Below are positions 8,923-18,003 of a stretch of DNA of 64,000 bases, one piece after another (positions within the stretch are counted from its first letter, which is position 1; the number at the start of each line of letters is the position of its first letter). The notes below the pieces were generated by a model. The model was not told where the DNA came from. It searched no databases and saw only the letters and a program-made list of their open reading frames with translations. The stretch covers positions 992,001-1,056,000 of the forward strand of contig JAFKHH010000011.1 in the NCBI GenBank assembly GCA_017306865.1, read 5' to 3'. The position numbers were made by a program, and so were the translations under genes. This stretch comes from Filimonas sp. GTDB lineage: Bacteria; Bacteroidota; Bacteroidia; Chitinophagales; Chitinophagaceae.

Positions 8923-11742
8923 ATGCTGAGAAAAAAGAAAGTGTTGACATATAACAGCGATGAACCTGGAATAGCGGGGGCTACAGATACTGCCGGCATG
9001 GAAGAAAAAGGTATTGTAAAGGAGAAACCGGCAACAATGCATGTAACCTTGCAGCTACGCTTTCATACCGTCTTTGGCCAGTCTGTTTTTATTACCGGCA
9101 AACATGAATTGTTTGGGCACGGAGATATAAGCAAGGCTTTACCTATGCAATATTTTGATGACGAACACTGGACCGTGACGCTTACATTCCGGGAAGGTGA
9201 GTACCCGGATGAAGAAGTGAACTATAACTATGTAGTGCGCAATACAGATGGTTCACTTGACTATGACTGGAGTGTAGGCAAGATTGTAAACTTTACCAAA
9301 TTGCCTGCAAAAGATACATTGATCATCGATTCATGGAACCATGCAGGGTATTATGAAAATGCGTTTTATACAGAACCATTTCAGCGTGTGTTGCTTAAAG
9401 ATAACCTGACGGCTGTGCCGGTAAAAGATCCGGCATTGATAACGCATACACTGCGGGTAAAAGCGCCTTTGTTACAAAAAGGAGAGGCATTGTGTGTACT
9501 GGGCGGTACCAAAACGCTGAACAACTGGGATGTAAACAACCCCGTGTTAATGCATAGAACACCGGAAGAAGACTACTGGCAGGTGAAGCTGGACTTGTCC
9601 AAAGACAGTTTTCCGCTCGCATATAAATACGGCATCTACAATTACGCAAACAAAACATTTATTACATACGAGCATGGGAGTAACCGCATATTATACGATG
9701 CGGCATTTGTAGAAAGACAGACTATAGTGAATGATGGCTTTGTGGTATTGCCGGACGACTCGTGGAAAGGGGCTGGTATAGCTATACCCGTATTTAGCCT
9801 GCGTAGTGCAGCCAGCTTTGGTGTTGGGGAGTTTACAGATATAAGGCTGCTGGTAGACTGGGCAAAACAAACAGGGCTGAAACTGATACAGCTCTTGCCT
9901 GTAAATGATACAACTGCTACGCATACATGGACAGATTCATATCCATACGCCGCTATATCTGCGTTTGCGTTACACCCGGTCTATCTGAATGTAAGCAAAG
10001 TAGCAGGTGATGTAAATACAAAAGCGATATCCAATGCAGAAACAGAACGCAAGCGATTAAACCTGCTGGATAAGGTAGATTATGAAACTGTAATGAACCT
10101 GAAATGGCAATTGTTGAAAGAGATCTACCCATTACAGCGCGACACTACTTTTGCCAGCTCAGCTTACACATCGTTCTTTGATCAAAATAGTCATTGGCTT
10201 ATACCATACGCAGTTTTTTGTTATCTGCGCGACAAGTACAAAACGAGCGACTTTAATCAATGGCCTGAACATAGCCAATACAAGACAGCAGAGATAACTG
10301 CATTAGCAGCAAACACCTCCGCAGTATATGATGAAATAGCGTTTCATTATTTTATTCAATATCATTTGCACCAGCAATTGCAGGAAGCAACTGCGTATGC
10401 GCATGAAAAAGGCATTGTATTAAAAGGAGATATTCCCATTGGCATCTATCGCTATGGTGTGGATGCATGGCAGAAACCCGGGCTGTACCACATGGATGTA
10501 CAGGCAGGCGCACCGCCGGATGACTTTGCTGTAAAAGGACAGAACTGGGGCTTTCCTACCTATAACTGGGAACGCATGCATAAAGATGACTTTGCGTGGT
10601 GGAAGCAACGCTTCGAACAGATGAGTTATTACTTCGACGCCTTCAGGATAGACCACATACTTGGCTTCTTTAGAATATGGAGTATTCCCCTGCACGCGGT
10701 AGAAGGTATTATGGGGCATTTTGCACCGGCTATACCTGTACACATCAGCGAGTTTTATAAACAAGGGGTGCAGTTCAACCACGCAAGATTTGTAGATCCA
10801 TTTATCAATGACCAGGTGTTGTGGGAAGAATTTGGCGCAAATGCAGATTATGTAAAAGAAAACTACCTGGATCAAAATGCGAGTGGATTGTATGAGCTAA
10901 AAGAAGCATTCAATACGCAACGTGCAGTAGAAAAATATTTCGGAGACAACCCGGGCGAAGACAGGGTTGCCATTCGTGATGGGCTCTATAATCTTATTTC
11001 TAATGTTGTATTGTTTGCGGATGACCGTGCGCCGGAAGAGGAATTTCATTTCCGGTTTGCCATGGACAAAACAAGTTCCTTCAGATACCTGGATGGGCAT
11101 GAACAATATCATTTGAAAGAATTGTATCAAAACTATTTTTTCCAGCGGCAAGACGACTATTGGAAGCATGAGGCGCTGCAAAAATTGCCAGCATTGAAAC
11201 GTGTCACCAATATGCTGATCTGTGGCGAAGACCTGGGACTGGTACCTGCTTGTGTGCCGGATGTAATGAAGCAGTTGGGCATACTGAGCCTGGAAATACA
11301 ACGCATGCCAAAACTATTCGGGCACGAATTTTTCCACCCGGCAAATGCACCTTACCTGAGCGTGATCACGCCTTCTACACATGATATGAGTACCGTACGC
11401 GGATGGTGGGAAGAAGACAAGGAAAAAACACAGAGATTCTTCAATATAGAATTGCAGCAGCCAGGTGAAGCGCCTGCCTATTGCGAACCGTGGATCAATA
11501 AAGCGATCATATTGCAACACCTGTATTCACCTGCTATGTGGAGCATCTTCCAGTTGCAGGATCTGTTGGGCATGGATGGCAGCTTGCGCAGGGAAAACCC
11601 GCAGGAAGAACGCATCAATGTACCTGCTAATCCTAAGCACTACTGGCGCTACCGCATGCATCTTACACTGGAAGCATTGCTACAGGCAGATGAATTCAAC
11701 AATAACCTGTTGAACTTCGTACACGCAAGCGGAAGAGGGTGA
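8923..11742 (+). CDS. malQ: 4-alpha-glucanotransferase, DPE2-like with two N-terminal CBM20 domains
   Basis: 939 residues, GH77. Two starch-binding (CBM20) modules come first (about 38-135 and 168-270). The catalytic barrel begins with AGIAIPVFSLRS and GVGEFTDI. The nucleophile Asp is in FRIDHILGFFRIW (about 576), the acid/base Glu in CGEDLGLVP (about 768), and the third acidic residue in THDMSTVRGWW (about 820). Plant DPE2 and its bacterial relatives use maltose and a glucan as partners, moving glucose onto a polysaccharide. It is likely cytosolic, as there is no signal peptide. It stands alone between two repeat-filled gaps, so co-regulation with glycogen genes cannot be judged. Confidence 0.95.
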   Translation: MLRKKKVLTYNSDEPGIAGATDTAGMEEKGIVKEKPATMHVTLQLRFHTVFGQSVFITGKHELFGHGDISKALPMQYFDDEHWTVTLTFREGEYPDEEVNYNYVVRNTDGSLDYDWSVGKIVNFTKLPAKDTLIIDSWNHAGYYENAFYTEPFQRVLLKDNLTAVPVKDPALITHTLRVKAPLLQKGEALCVLGGTKTLNNWDVNNPVLMHRTPEEDYWQVKLDLSKDSFPLAYKYGIYNYANKTFITYEHGSNRILYDAAFVERQTIVNDGFVVLPDDSWKGAGIAIPVFSLRSAASFGVGEFTDIRLLVDWAKQTGLKLIQLLPVNDTTATHTWTDSYPYAAISAFALHPVYLNVSKVAGDVNTKAISNAETERKRLNLLDKVDYETVMNLKWQLLKEIYPLQRDTTFASSAYTSFFDQNSHWLIPYAVFCYLRDKYKTSDFNQWPEHSQYKTAEITALAANTSAVYDEIAFHYFIQYHLHQQLQEATAYAHEKGIVLKGDIPIGIYRYGVDAWQKPGLYHMDVQAGAPPDDFAVKGQNWGFPTYNWERMHKDDFAWWKQRFEQMSYYFDAFRIDHILGFFRIWSIPLHAVEGIMGHFAPAIPVHISEFYKQGVQFNHARFVDPFINDQVLWEEFGANADYVKENYLDQNASGLYELKEAFNTQRAVEKYFGDNPGEDRVAIRDGLYNLISNVVLFADDRAPEEEFHFRFAMDKTSSFRYLDGHEQYHLKELYQNYFFQRQDDYWKHEALQKLPALKRVTNMLICGEDLGLVPACVPDVMKQLGILSLEIQRMPKLFGHEFFHPANAPYLSVITPSTHDMSTVRGWWEEDKEKTQRFFNIELQQPGEAPAYCEPWINKAIILQHLYSPAMWSIFQLQDLLGMDGSLRRENPQEERINVPANPKHYWRYRMHLTLEALLQADEFNNNLLNFVHASGRG

Positions 11743-12143
11743 AGTGGGATAAGGAGAACATGAAAGATCAAAGCGGATTTTTTCACTACATAGGCACAAT
11801 AGGAACATAGATACATAGGAGTTGCTAAGCGATTATTAGCTCAGACCTATAAGGTTTTTAAAACCTTATAGGTCTTACCAGACTCTTTTGTATTTCTTCT
11901 GTGTTTCTGTGCCTCTGTGGCAAATGAGACTTGTGGGTAAGCTTATTCACGATTGCCGACTCACGTCTCCCGATCCCTCCTCCCTGTATTTTATGCTTAT
12001 ATTATCTTTTGTTAACAAAGCGCCCTCGTACCTCGCACCCTATACCTTTAATCAAAATATCATATCTTAGCCTCATCCAGAAAACACCCCTTCAATTAGA
12101 GACGTTCAATTTAACCTGATTGTAAACAGTAAAATGTAACAAT
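11743..12143. repeat. Intergenic nested inverted repeat, no gene
   Basis: About 400 bases. Outer imperfect arms (ctacataggcacaataggaacatag, about 11786-11818, and cttctgtgtttctgtgcctctgtgg, about 11896-11920) surround palindrome B copy 2 (11844-11874). Short frames of about 60 codons across 11888-12119 run through repeat words and are not supported. Confidence 0.7.
11844..11874. repeat. Palindrome family B, copy 2
   Basis: Arms 11844-11858 (gacctataaggtttt) and 11860-11874 are perfect reverse complements around one base. They match the copy at 4210-4240 except at the centre. Confidence 0.9.
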
Positions 12144-13100
12144 ATGGCATTGCCGTTCATTGAGATTATTGAAGCGACCACACCGGACCCTAACCTGCTG
12201 ATGTGGAAATACGCTGACGAAGACAAAGAAATTAAAAATGGCGCACAGCTTATTGTGCGCGAAAGCCAGCAAGCCATGCTCTTAAATGAAGGGCAGTTGG
12301 CAGATGTATTTACAGCCGGCAGGCATAAACTGAGTACAGAAAATATTCCCATCTTAAGCAGGTTAAAAGGCTGGAAGTATGGCTTTGAAAGCCCATACAA
12401 AGCAGATGTGTATTTTTTCAACACACACCAGTTTATCAACAACAAATGGGGCACACCTGCGCCCATATTAATGAAAGACCCGGAATTTGGACAAGTGCGC
12501 ATCAGGGCATTTGGCAGTTTTGACGTACGCATAGCAGACGTAGGTACCTTCTTCAGGCAATACGCGGGTACGTATAAGCAGTTAACCATATTTGAATTAC
12601 AATACCAGCTACGCGACTTCATAGCGCCGAAATTTGGCGAAGTGCTGGCAAACGAACATATACCTGTTACAGCAGTAGCGGGCAATGTAACAGAGCTGAG
12701 CAAAAAAATAGAGCCATTTCTAAAACCTTACTTTTTACAACTAGGCATAGAACTAACGCAGTTTGTAATTACGAGTGTGACCTTACCGGAAGAAGTATTG
12801 GCGCATTACGACAAAATCACAAACATGAATATGGTAAGTGATATGAACCGTTTTCAACAGTTCAATATGGCCAACGCAATAGGTACAAGCGGTACTGCGT
12901 TAAACGAAGGTGCTGCACAAGGTGCAATGATGGCAACGATGATGGGAGCGATGCAGCATACGCAACAGGGCAATAAAGAAACTGCCGGTGCAGATGACCT
13001 GACAGCAAAATTGCAGAAATTGAAAACGCTGTTTGAAAACGGGCTGATAGATGAAGCCGAATATAAAGCCAAGAAAGCTGACCTGATAGATAAAATATAA
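12144..13100 (+). CDS. SPFH-domain protein with C-terminal SHOCT motif (YdjI / virion-core-like)
   Basis: 318 residues. The N-terminal half resembles the SPFH proteins annotated as virion core protein-like (Bacillus YdjI type): LMWKY near the start, LIVRESQQAMLLNEGQ, and a DPEFGQVRIRAFGSFDVRI core. A Gly/Ala/Met-rich linker follows (about 245-285), then a SHOCT-type helix (GLIDEAEYKAKK) at the end. SPFH proteins scaffold membranes, and SHOCT motifs are thought to mediate oligomer or peptide contacts. No transmembrane helix is seen. It is the first of four close genes (gaps of 6, 14 and 36 bases). In Bacillus the related gene lies with a PspA homologue and a zinc-ribbon protein. No PspA is present here. 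Confidence 0.85.
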   Translation: MALPFIEIIEATTPDPNLLMWKYADEDKEIKNGAQLIVRESQQAMLLNEGQLADVFTAGRHKLSTENIPILSRLKGWKYGFESPYKADVYFFNTHQFINNKWGTPAPILMKDPEFGQVRIRAFGSFDVRIADVGTFFRQYAGTYKQLTIFELQYQLRDFIAPKFGEVLANEHIPVTAVAGNVTELSKKIEPFLKPYFLQLGIELTQFVITSVTLPEEVLAHYDKITNMNMVSDMNRFQQFNMANAIGTSGTALNEGAAQGAMMATMMGAMQHTQQGNKETAGADDLTAKLQKLKTLFENGLIDEAEYKAKKADLIDKI

Positions 13101-13106
13101 GCTACT

Positions 13107-13364
13107 ATGGAAAACGAAGAAACACCTAAGCTAAGCTTTGCCGAACGGATGAAGCAAAAAGCAATGCAGCAAAAAAATTATGGACATGAGCTGGAGAAGC
13201 CAGAGCAGGCTGCCGGCGTTGCTGCGCGGGATTGTCCCAACTGCGGTGCGCCGCGTGCCCAGCAGGATGGCTTGACAAAATGCGCTTATTGCGGATTTGA
13301 ATTTATTCAGACAACCCTGTCTGATGGCATGTATATCAGGAAAGAAGATAATAGCAGACAATAA
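13107..13364 (+). CDS. Small zinc-ribbon protein
   Basis: 85 residues. A charged helical N-terminus (FAERMKQKAMQQKNYGHELE) precedes one zinc ribbon, with CPNCG at about 43-47 and CAYCG at about 59-63. It starts 6 bases after the SPFH gene, so translation is probably coupled. No enzyme motif is present. A metal-binding adaptor for the SPFH protein is a fair guess, but it is inference. Confidence 0.85.
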   Translation: MENEETPKLSFAERMKQKAMQQKNYGHELEKPEQAAGVAARDCPNCGAPRAQQDGLTKCAYCGFEFIQTTLSDGMYIRKEDNSRQ

Positions 13365-13378
13365 AAACACCACAACCT

Positions 13379-14236
13379 ATGTTCAATTTGTTTTCCGGTA
13401 ACAAGAACAAACAACAGTCGGAAGAACTGTCTTCCATGCAGCAGGAGCTGGCTGCAATAGAGCAGCGATGGTACACCTTTCTCAGTAAATTGGAAGAGAA
13501 ATATGATGAAGTGCTGACCGCGTTCGAAGCTGAAGCTCCATCTATATATGAGCAGGATGAAGACTATGCAAAGCGTACCTATCATCGATTTAAAAGTGGT
13601 ATGGACGGACAGTTGACTGCTATCCGTAAAAAGATGCAGGACACAGCCGAAGTGCAGATAAGAAACACTTATCGTAAATATGATACTGCCTCGTATAATT
13701 CACCTTATGAATGGAGAAACCGTTGCCTGGATGCAGAACATCAGTGGGAAGAAAGAACAAACGCAAAACGGGATGCTGCATTCGCAAAAGTAGAGCAGGC
13801 GGTTAGTGAAGACCTCGAAGTGCAATATGCCAATATATTGGCGACTTATGAGCAGATTAAAAATAAATTCACCTGTACACAGTGTGGATGTAAATTGACG
13901 ATAGACAGGCTTTATTTTATTTCTACCTACATCACTTGCCCTGCATGTAACACGCAAAACACATTTGAACCGGGCACACAGATCCGTACGCTGGAATGGC
14001 TGGCCCGCCCGCTTGCGGAACATCGTACCAAACACCTGTACGAGCAGTATCAGCAGCATGTGTACAATGGCAGGCATGATGACAGGGTTGCCTATAGGCA
14101 GGGAAAAGAAGCGGAGTCCATGTATTATGAAAAATACCTGCGCGCTATGTTTGACGAAATGAACAACATTATACCAGATAAGCGGGAACAGAACGAGCTG
14201 TTCTATCAGCGCATGTTAGCCGATCATAAACGATAG
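13379..14236 (+). CDS. Coiled-coil protein with a zinc ribbon, function unknown
   Basis: 285 residues, no signal peptide or membrane helix. The first 150 residues are rich in E, Q, K and A and should be helical and coiled. At about 163-193 two cysteine pairs (CTQCGC and CPACNTQ) form a zinc ribbon. A helical C-terminus (about 200-285) has KHLYEQYQQHVYNGRHDDR. I do not recognise a named family. The position, 14 bases after the small zinc-ribbon gene, puts it in the SPFH unit. Confidence 0.85.
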   Translation: MFNLFSGNKNKQQSEELSSMQQELAAIEQRWYTFLSKLEEKYDEVLTAFEAEAPSIYEQDEDYAKRTYHRFKSGMDGQLTAIRKKMQDTAEVQIRNTYRKYDTASYNSPYEWRNRCLDAEHQWEERTNAKRDAAFAKVEQAVSEDLEVQYANILATYEQIKNKFTCTQCGCKLTIDRLYFISTYITCPACNTQNTFEPGTQIRTLEWLARPLAEHRTKHLYEQYQQHVYNGRHDDRVAYRQGKEAESMYYEKYLRAMFDEMNNIIPDKREQNELFYQRMLADHKR

Positions 14237-14272
14237 CATCAATTAATCTTTTATAACCGAAAAAAACAAAAC

Positions 14273-15280
14273 ATGTTTAAGAAACTACTTAAAGACCTGT
14301 TGGGTAACGACGAAGAAAAAAAAGAGCCGCAGCCATCTGCTAATGCGGCAAATAATGCAACTGCACATAATCAGCATGAAGCGGAGGAAGAGGAGGAAGA
14401 GGAGGAGGAGGAATATGAAGATAATGGATACGGAGATGACGATGGTAATGCGTATGATCCGCAAACACACCATGGGTTGCATTACACCCAGGCACAGTTT
14501 GATGCAGAGGTAGACCGTAGAGTAAATGAGTGGAAGGCTGATGAAGAAGACCCGGATGATGCAGATATCAGGAATGCAAAGATCAACTTTGGCAACAGCC
14601 TGTACAGGGAGTGGAACCGGAATGTATCTGAAAGCCAGTATATGAAATTTAACCAGCAGTATGGCAGCACTGCGCTTGGCTATGCTGTATTTGGCAGTAC
14701 AAAGCATGATGCCGCTAATCCGTTGCTGGAACCCATACATGGCATTACCTTACAGGACTATGCTGCAGCATCTTCCAAAATGGCATCAGGTGTAGGTGCA
14801 AACCAGATTGCAAAAGCATTGGGTGTGGAGCAGCCTGTCTGGGAAGAAGCTAGTACTTTGTGGATATCCCGCATGCAACAGGACAATACATTTACTGTTA
14901 CTAACCTGTTCGGTACTTATTTTGGTGAATCAGCACAACACCCAAAACTGGGAGGGCTTGCAGCAGCGCAATCTGAAAGTGGAAAAGCCAACCTGGAAAA
15001 GCTGGCAACAGACCGCTATTTCTACGAAGAACTTTGTGGAGCAAGACAGGCCGCATACGAATATGGGCTTGATGGTGCACAGTGGATTATGGAAAACTAT
15101 GGCATAGCTTTAGGTGATTTTCAGAATGTTGCGGTGAAATACATGACAGAGAGAAACGCTGAGTGGAACAGTAACGAGATCATGCACTTTCAGAACTACC
15201 AGGAGCAAAAGCAAAAAGAATATGCTGCGAAATTTGCTGCCGAGCAAGGAGGCAATGTAGCAGACGATGTAGAGTTTTAA
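14273..15280 (+). CDS. Acidic-tract protein of unknown function
   Basis: 335 residues. After a basic start (MFKKLLKDLLGN) there is a low-complexity region with a run of about ten Glu (about 37-50) and Asp/Gly/Asn-rich text. A folded, mostly helical domain follows from about 65 (HGLHYTQAQFDAEVDRRVNEW). I do not recognise the family. It is the last gene before a strong terminator (15305-15336) and 36 bases after its upstream neighbour, so it belongs with the SPFH and zinc-ribbon genes. The acidic tract could contact basic surfaces or metals, which is speculative. Confidence 0.85.
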   Translation: MFKKLLKDLLGNDEEKKEPQPSANAANNATAHNQHEAEEEEEEEEEEYEDNGYGDDDGNAYDPQTHHGLHYTQAQFDAEVDRRVNEWKADEEDPDDADIRNAKINFGNSLYREWNRNVSESQYMKFNQQYGSTALGYAVFGSTKHDAANPLLEPIHGITLQDYAAASSKMASGVGANQIAKALGVEQPVWEEASTLWISRMQQDNTFTVTNLFGTYFGESAQHPKLGGLAAAQSESGKANLEKLATDRYFYEELCGARQAAYEYGLDGAQWIMENYGIALGDFQNVAVKYMTERNAEWNSNEIMHFQNYQEQKQKEYAAKFAAEQGGNVADDVEF

Positions 15281-15304
15281 TTGCAATAAAAAGGCATAAA
15301 ATGT

Positions 15305-15336
15305 AAGGCATAAGGTGTACCTTATGCCTTATTTTT
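15305..15336 (+). terminator. Terminator at the end of the SPFH unit
   Basis: A perfect 12-bp stem (15305-15316 with 15319-15330; aaggcataaggt) with a 2-nt loop is followed by ATTTTT. It lies 24 bases after the acidic-tract gene. Shorter related words (aaaaggcataaaatg) precede it. Confidence 0.75.
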
Positions 15337-15534
15337 GAGGCACCGCAATTTCCTGGCTATAATGGTTTCCAACAAGGGGATTTATTTACGAATGCGCACA
15401 TGCTCTGTGCTAATAGCCAGCCTGGCTGGTAAAATACAGGAATATTTTTTTCTATTTTTATAGCGTATCCCACCTTTTGAAAGCTGCCGTTTTTATCTAA
15501 CGATGTTGTTATCCCTATTATAAAAACAGGAGCC

Positions 15535-15738
15535 ATGAATTTCTTTAAAGCAAAAACGAGCTGGTCCAATGCTGAATTTATTCCACTTAAGCTCTGTATA
15601 GCTACCGCCTATATACTCGTAGGTGCTTATTTCCACGCTTTTTTTAGTAACTATTATGTGCCTGTATTGCTACTTTTTGTGGTAACGCTTATATGGAGTT
15701 TGTACCTATGGATAAGTAAGATGAAGAAGAAAGCATAA
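15535..15738 (+). CDS. Small two-helix membrane protein
   Basis: 67 residues with two hydrophobic helices (about 18-36, LKLCIATAYILVGAYFHAFF, and 41-60, YVPVLLLFVVTLIWSLYLWI) and a basic tail (SKMKKKA). An aggag ribosome-site-like sequence sits 2 bases before the ATG, unusual for this sequence. The family is not recognised. It starts a second transcription unit after the SPFH terminator. Confidence 0.75.
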   Translation: MNFFKAKTSWSNAEFIPLKLCIATAYILVGAYFHAFFSNYYVPVLLLFVVTLIWSLYLWISKMKKKA

Positions 15739-15768
15739 CAAAACACTTAAACAACAAAAAACAAACAA

Positions 15769-16182
15769 ATGTCAAAACCAAATTTTGAAGCCATTGATGA
15801 CCTGGCAGAGCTAGGCAATGGTTTGATGGATGAGGCGGATTACGCGGGAGCCATTACAAAATTTTCTGAAGCGCTGCTACTGGTACCAGATCCTCGGCGT
15901 GATTGGGAAGCAGCAACATGGCTGTATGCATCTATAGGCGACGCATTTTACCAGTCTGGCGAGCATGCAAAAGCATTGGATAATTTTGTAGAAGCGTACA
16001 ATTGCCCCGGTGGACTGGAAAACCCTTTTGTACTACTGCGCTTAGGTCAATGCTACCATCATTTCAATGAAGAAAAAAATACACTGGAATACCTGTTAAG
16101 AGCGTACATGCTGGAAGGGGAAAATATATTTGAAGAAGCCCCTTCGTATCTTAGATACCTGTCTTCAAAAGTCAGTTTGTAA
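15769..16182 (+). CDS. TPR-repeat protein
   Basis: 137 residues forming about three tetratricopeptide-like helix pairs: GLMDEADYAGAITKFSEAL, WLYASIGDAFYQSGEHAKAL and VLLRLGQCYHHFNEEKNTLE. No signal peptide is present. Small TPR proteins of this kind with D/E-rich starts are frequent as immunity or chaperone-like genes beside polymorphic toxins, but no toxin gene is recognisable here. It lies 30 bases after the small membrane protein. Confidence 0.8.
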   Translation: MSKPNFEAIDDLAELGNGLMDEADYAGAITKFSEALLLVPDPRRDWEAATWLYASIGDAFYQSGEHAKALDNFVEAYNCPGGLENPFVLLRLGQCYHHFNEEKNTLEYLLRAYMLEGENIFEEAPSYLRYLSSKVSL

Positions 16183-16215
16183 TATTCGGATGTATGAGAC
16201 AGAGTAGAGCGTTGT

Positions 16216-16368
16216 ATGCACAAGAATATAAAAGAACTGAGCCGGTATGTAAAACAATTGCACACAATGTATAGTAATGAAAAACGCTGGGCTATATTTG
16301 AACATAATTTAGCAGAGATATTGGCTAAGCATAACAGGCGGGAAACAATTGCTACATTAGTGAATTAA
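16216..16368 (+). CDS. Possible 50-residue small protein
   Basis: A short frame from ATG 16216 to TAA 16366 encodes 50 residues (MHKNIKELSRYVKQLHTMYS... ending in TIATLVN), helical and basic. It fits exactly between the TPR gene (33 bases upstream) and the DUF2185 gene (27 bases downstream), on the same strand. No family is recognised. It could be a real small gene or the remnant of a longer helical-repeat protein. Confidence 0.4.
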   Translation: MHKNIKELSRYVKQLHTMYSNEKRWAIFEHNLAEILAKHNRRETIATLVN

Positions 16369-16395
16369 AGCCAAACATTTTTTTAAACCTATTCT

Positions 16396-17175
16396 ATGGA
16401 TACTTCTACTAATAATGACGATCAGCGTTTTGATAACTTTCCACCAATAGGAGGGTTGATGGTATCGAAAATGGTAGCCGAAGATCAGTTACAGCCAGGA
16501 TTTATGTATCGCGAAAAAAGAACCGGGCCTGAAGACAGCGGTTGGCGCATCTTTAGCGGGCTGGAATCGGAGGAGTACACAGATGATCCGAATAATGCCG
16601 GCATTTATGCCCCTGCCACTATATTGAAAATAGACCCTTCTATTGGGGATATATTATTAAAAGGCGTAGGTTCTGTGTATGAAAAATCTGAAGATGGCAC
16701 CACCTGGAATAAGGTTACAGATTTTGATATGGAAGATGACTATATGGTCACGCATCGCCTCACGGATGAATGGACGATTGAGATCAATAACCTGTTTGAA
16801 CGTGCAGTGGAAGAGTCTGGCAGTCTGCTTTATACAACGGGAGATAAATCTGTACGGTTGAATATATGGAACGATGAAGGCAAAAGTAAAGAAGACCTGT
16901 ACAATGATTACAAGCGTCATGCAGAAACCCGCGACCAGTCAGAAGACAAAACGCTACAGCTATTTGACTTTTCCGACGAAGAAATAGCACGCGTTGGTTA
17001 TTTAATAAGAGAAGGAGATGGCATCAAAGGTTACGGTGTTATTTACGGTTTTTCTCTTATAGATAATGAAATATTGATGGCGACTTTATATTTCGATGAA
17101 GATGAAGATATAGACTGGGCAATAGAAACATGGAAGAATATTAAAATTAATCCGCTTCAGCAATTAAAGGTATAA
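16396..17175 (+). CDS. DUF2185 (Imm33-like) domain protein
   Basis: 259 residues, cytoplasmic. The first 100 residues match the DUF2185 pattern: VSKMVAEDQLQPGFMYRE, then GWRIFSGLESEEYTDDPNN, GIY and the ILKIDPSI segment. This domain is described as an immunity protein (Imm33) and also occurs alone. The C-terminal half (about 120-259) is acidic, ends in a beta-rich piece (LMATLYFDEDEDIDWA), and is not recognised. It is the last gene of the plus-strand run and may be immunity-like. Confidence 0.75.
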   Translation: MDTSTNNDDQRFDNFPPIGGLMVSKMVAEDQLQPGFMYREKRTGPEDSGWRIFSGLESEEYTDDPNNAGIYAPATILKIDPSIGDILLKGVGSVYEKSEDGTTWNKVTDFDMEDDYMVTHRLTDEWTIEINNLFERAVEESGSLLYTTGDKSVRLNIWNDEGKSKEDLYNDYKRHAETRDQSEDKTLQLFDFSDEEIARVGYLIREGDGIKGYGVIYGFSLIDNEILMATLYFDEDEDIDWAIETWKNIKINPLQQLKV

Positions 17176-17247
17176 GGCCCAGGGCATGAGGTACAAAGTA
17201 TGATAAAACATCATTTTTGTAATTCGTACTTAGTACCTCGTACTTTT
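17176..17247. repeat. Imperfect inverted repeat (gtacgaggtactaagtac words)
   Basis: The gap between convergent genes contains gaggtacaaagtatg and cgtacttagtacctcgtac, forming an imperfect hairpin that could end transcription from both sides. Related words occur at about 22497-22557 and, in another form, at 43730-43943. Confidence 0.55.
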
Positions 17248-17934
17248 TTAAATTGCCTCTCCATTTGCATCAGTCGTTAATATTTCGCTCATAAAGTCCA
17301 GGAATGGCCGCATTTTTTTGAAGACATCATTTGCTTTTAATACAAAATCTTTACTGCATACTTCTGCATCTGTAAAAGTGTGCTTTAGTAAAAACTGTTT
17401 ATAACGCAGTAGCTCAATAGCTGGGTGGTTCTTATCATATCCGCGAGGGGCAGTAGCTAATTGCTCGCCCTGCATTTCTCCAAATGTCTTTTTAAACGGT
17501 TTGTCGGCAAACAATTCTTCCCATGCCTCATGGTTGTAAGCAATGTCGTCCCGTATGCGTTTCATATCAGCAGGTACAGGCCCCCAGAAACCGCCTGCAA
17601 GAAAACTGTTGCCCGGTTCTATACTATAGTAATAGCCGCCGCGTAAGAATTTGGTAGCTCTTCTGAAACTGCCACCCCAGTAAGTGTTATAAGGTGTCTT
17701 CTCCTTAGAAAAACGTACATCACGATAAATTCTGAATAGGCTTTTTCTGCCGGAGAGCGTCTCTATGTTATCGTGCTTATTCATTTCCAGTAGCAACGCA
17801 TCCGCAAATGCGATCATATTTTCATGCGCAGCAGTGTATAATGTTTTATGATCGTTGAACCATTCGCGGTCATTGTGTTTGGAGAGCTTATGTAAAAAGT
17901 CTAGTGACGATGGTTGTATAATAGATGGTTTCAT
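17248..17934 (-). CDS. DUF2461 family protein
   Basis: 228 residues. It matches the TIGR02453/DUF2461 family: HNDREWFNDHK near the start, then LFRIYRDVRFSKEKTPYNTY and GGYYYSIEPGNSFLAGGFWGP. These proteins are cytoplasmic, widespread in Bacteroidota and of unknown biochemical role. No partner gene is evident. Confidence 0.93.
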   Translation of the reverse strand: MKPSIIQPSSLDFLHKLSKHNDREWFNDHKTLYTAAHENMIAFADALLLEMNKHDNIETLSGRKSLFRIYRDVRFSKEKTPYNTYWGGSFRRATKFLRGGYYYSIEPGNSFLAGGFWGPVPADMKRIRDDIAYNHEAWEELFADKPFKKTFGEMQGEQLATAPRGYDKNHPAIELLRYKQFLLKHTFTDAEVCSKDFVLKANDVFKKMRPFLDFMSEILTTDANGEAI

Positions 17935-18003
17935 GCTTAATTAAAACGATGTATCGCAAAGGTCGCAAAGAATTGCAGAGAACGCAAAGGGTTTTTCTGT
18001 CGA

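Noticed and set aside
11888-12119. Two 60-codon frames before the SPFH gene
   Set aside because: They cross cacagag-type repeat words and have protein text typical of random AT-rich sequence.
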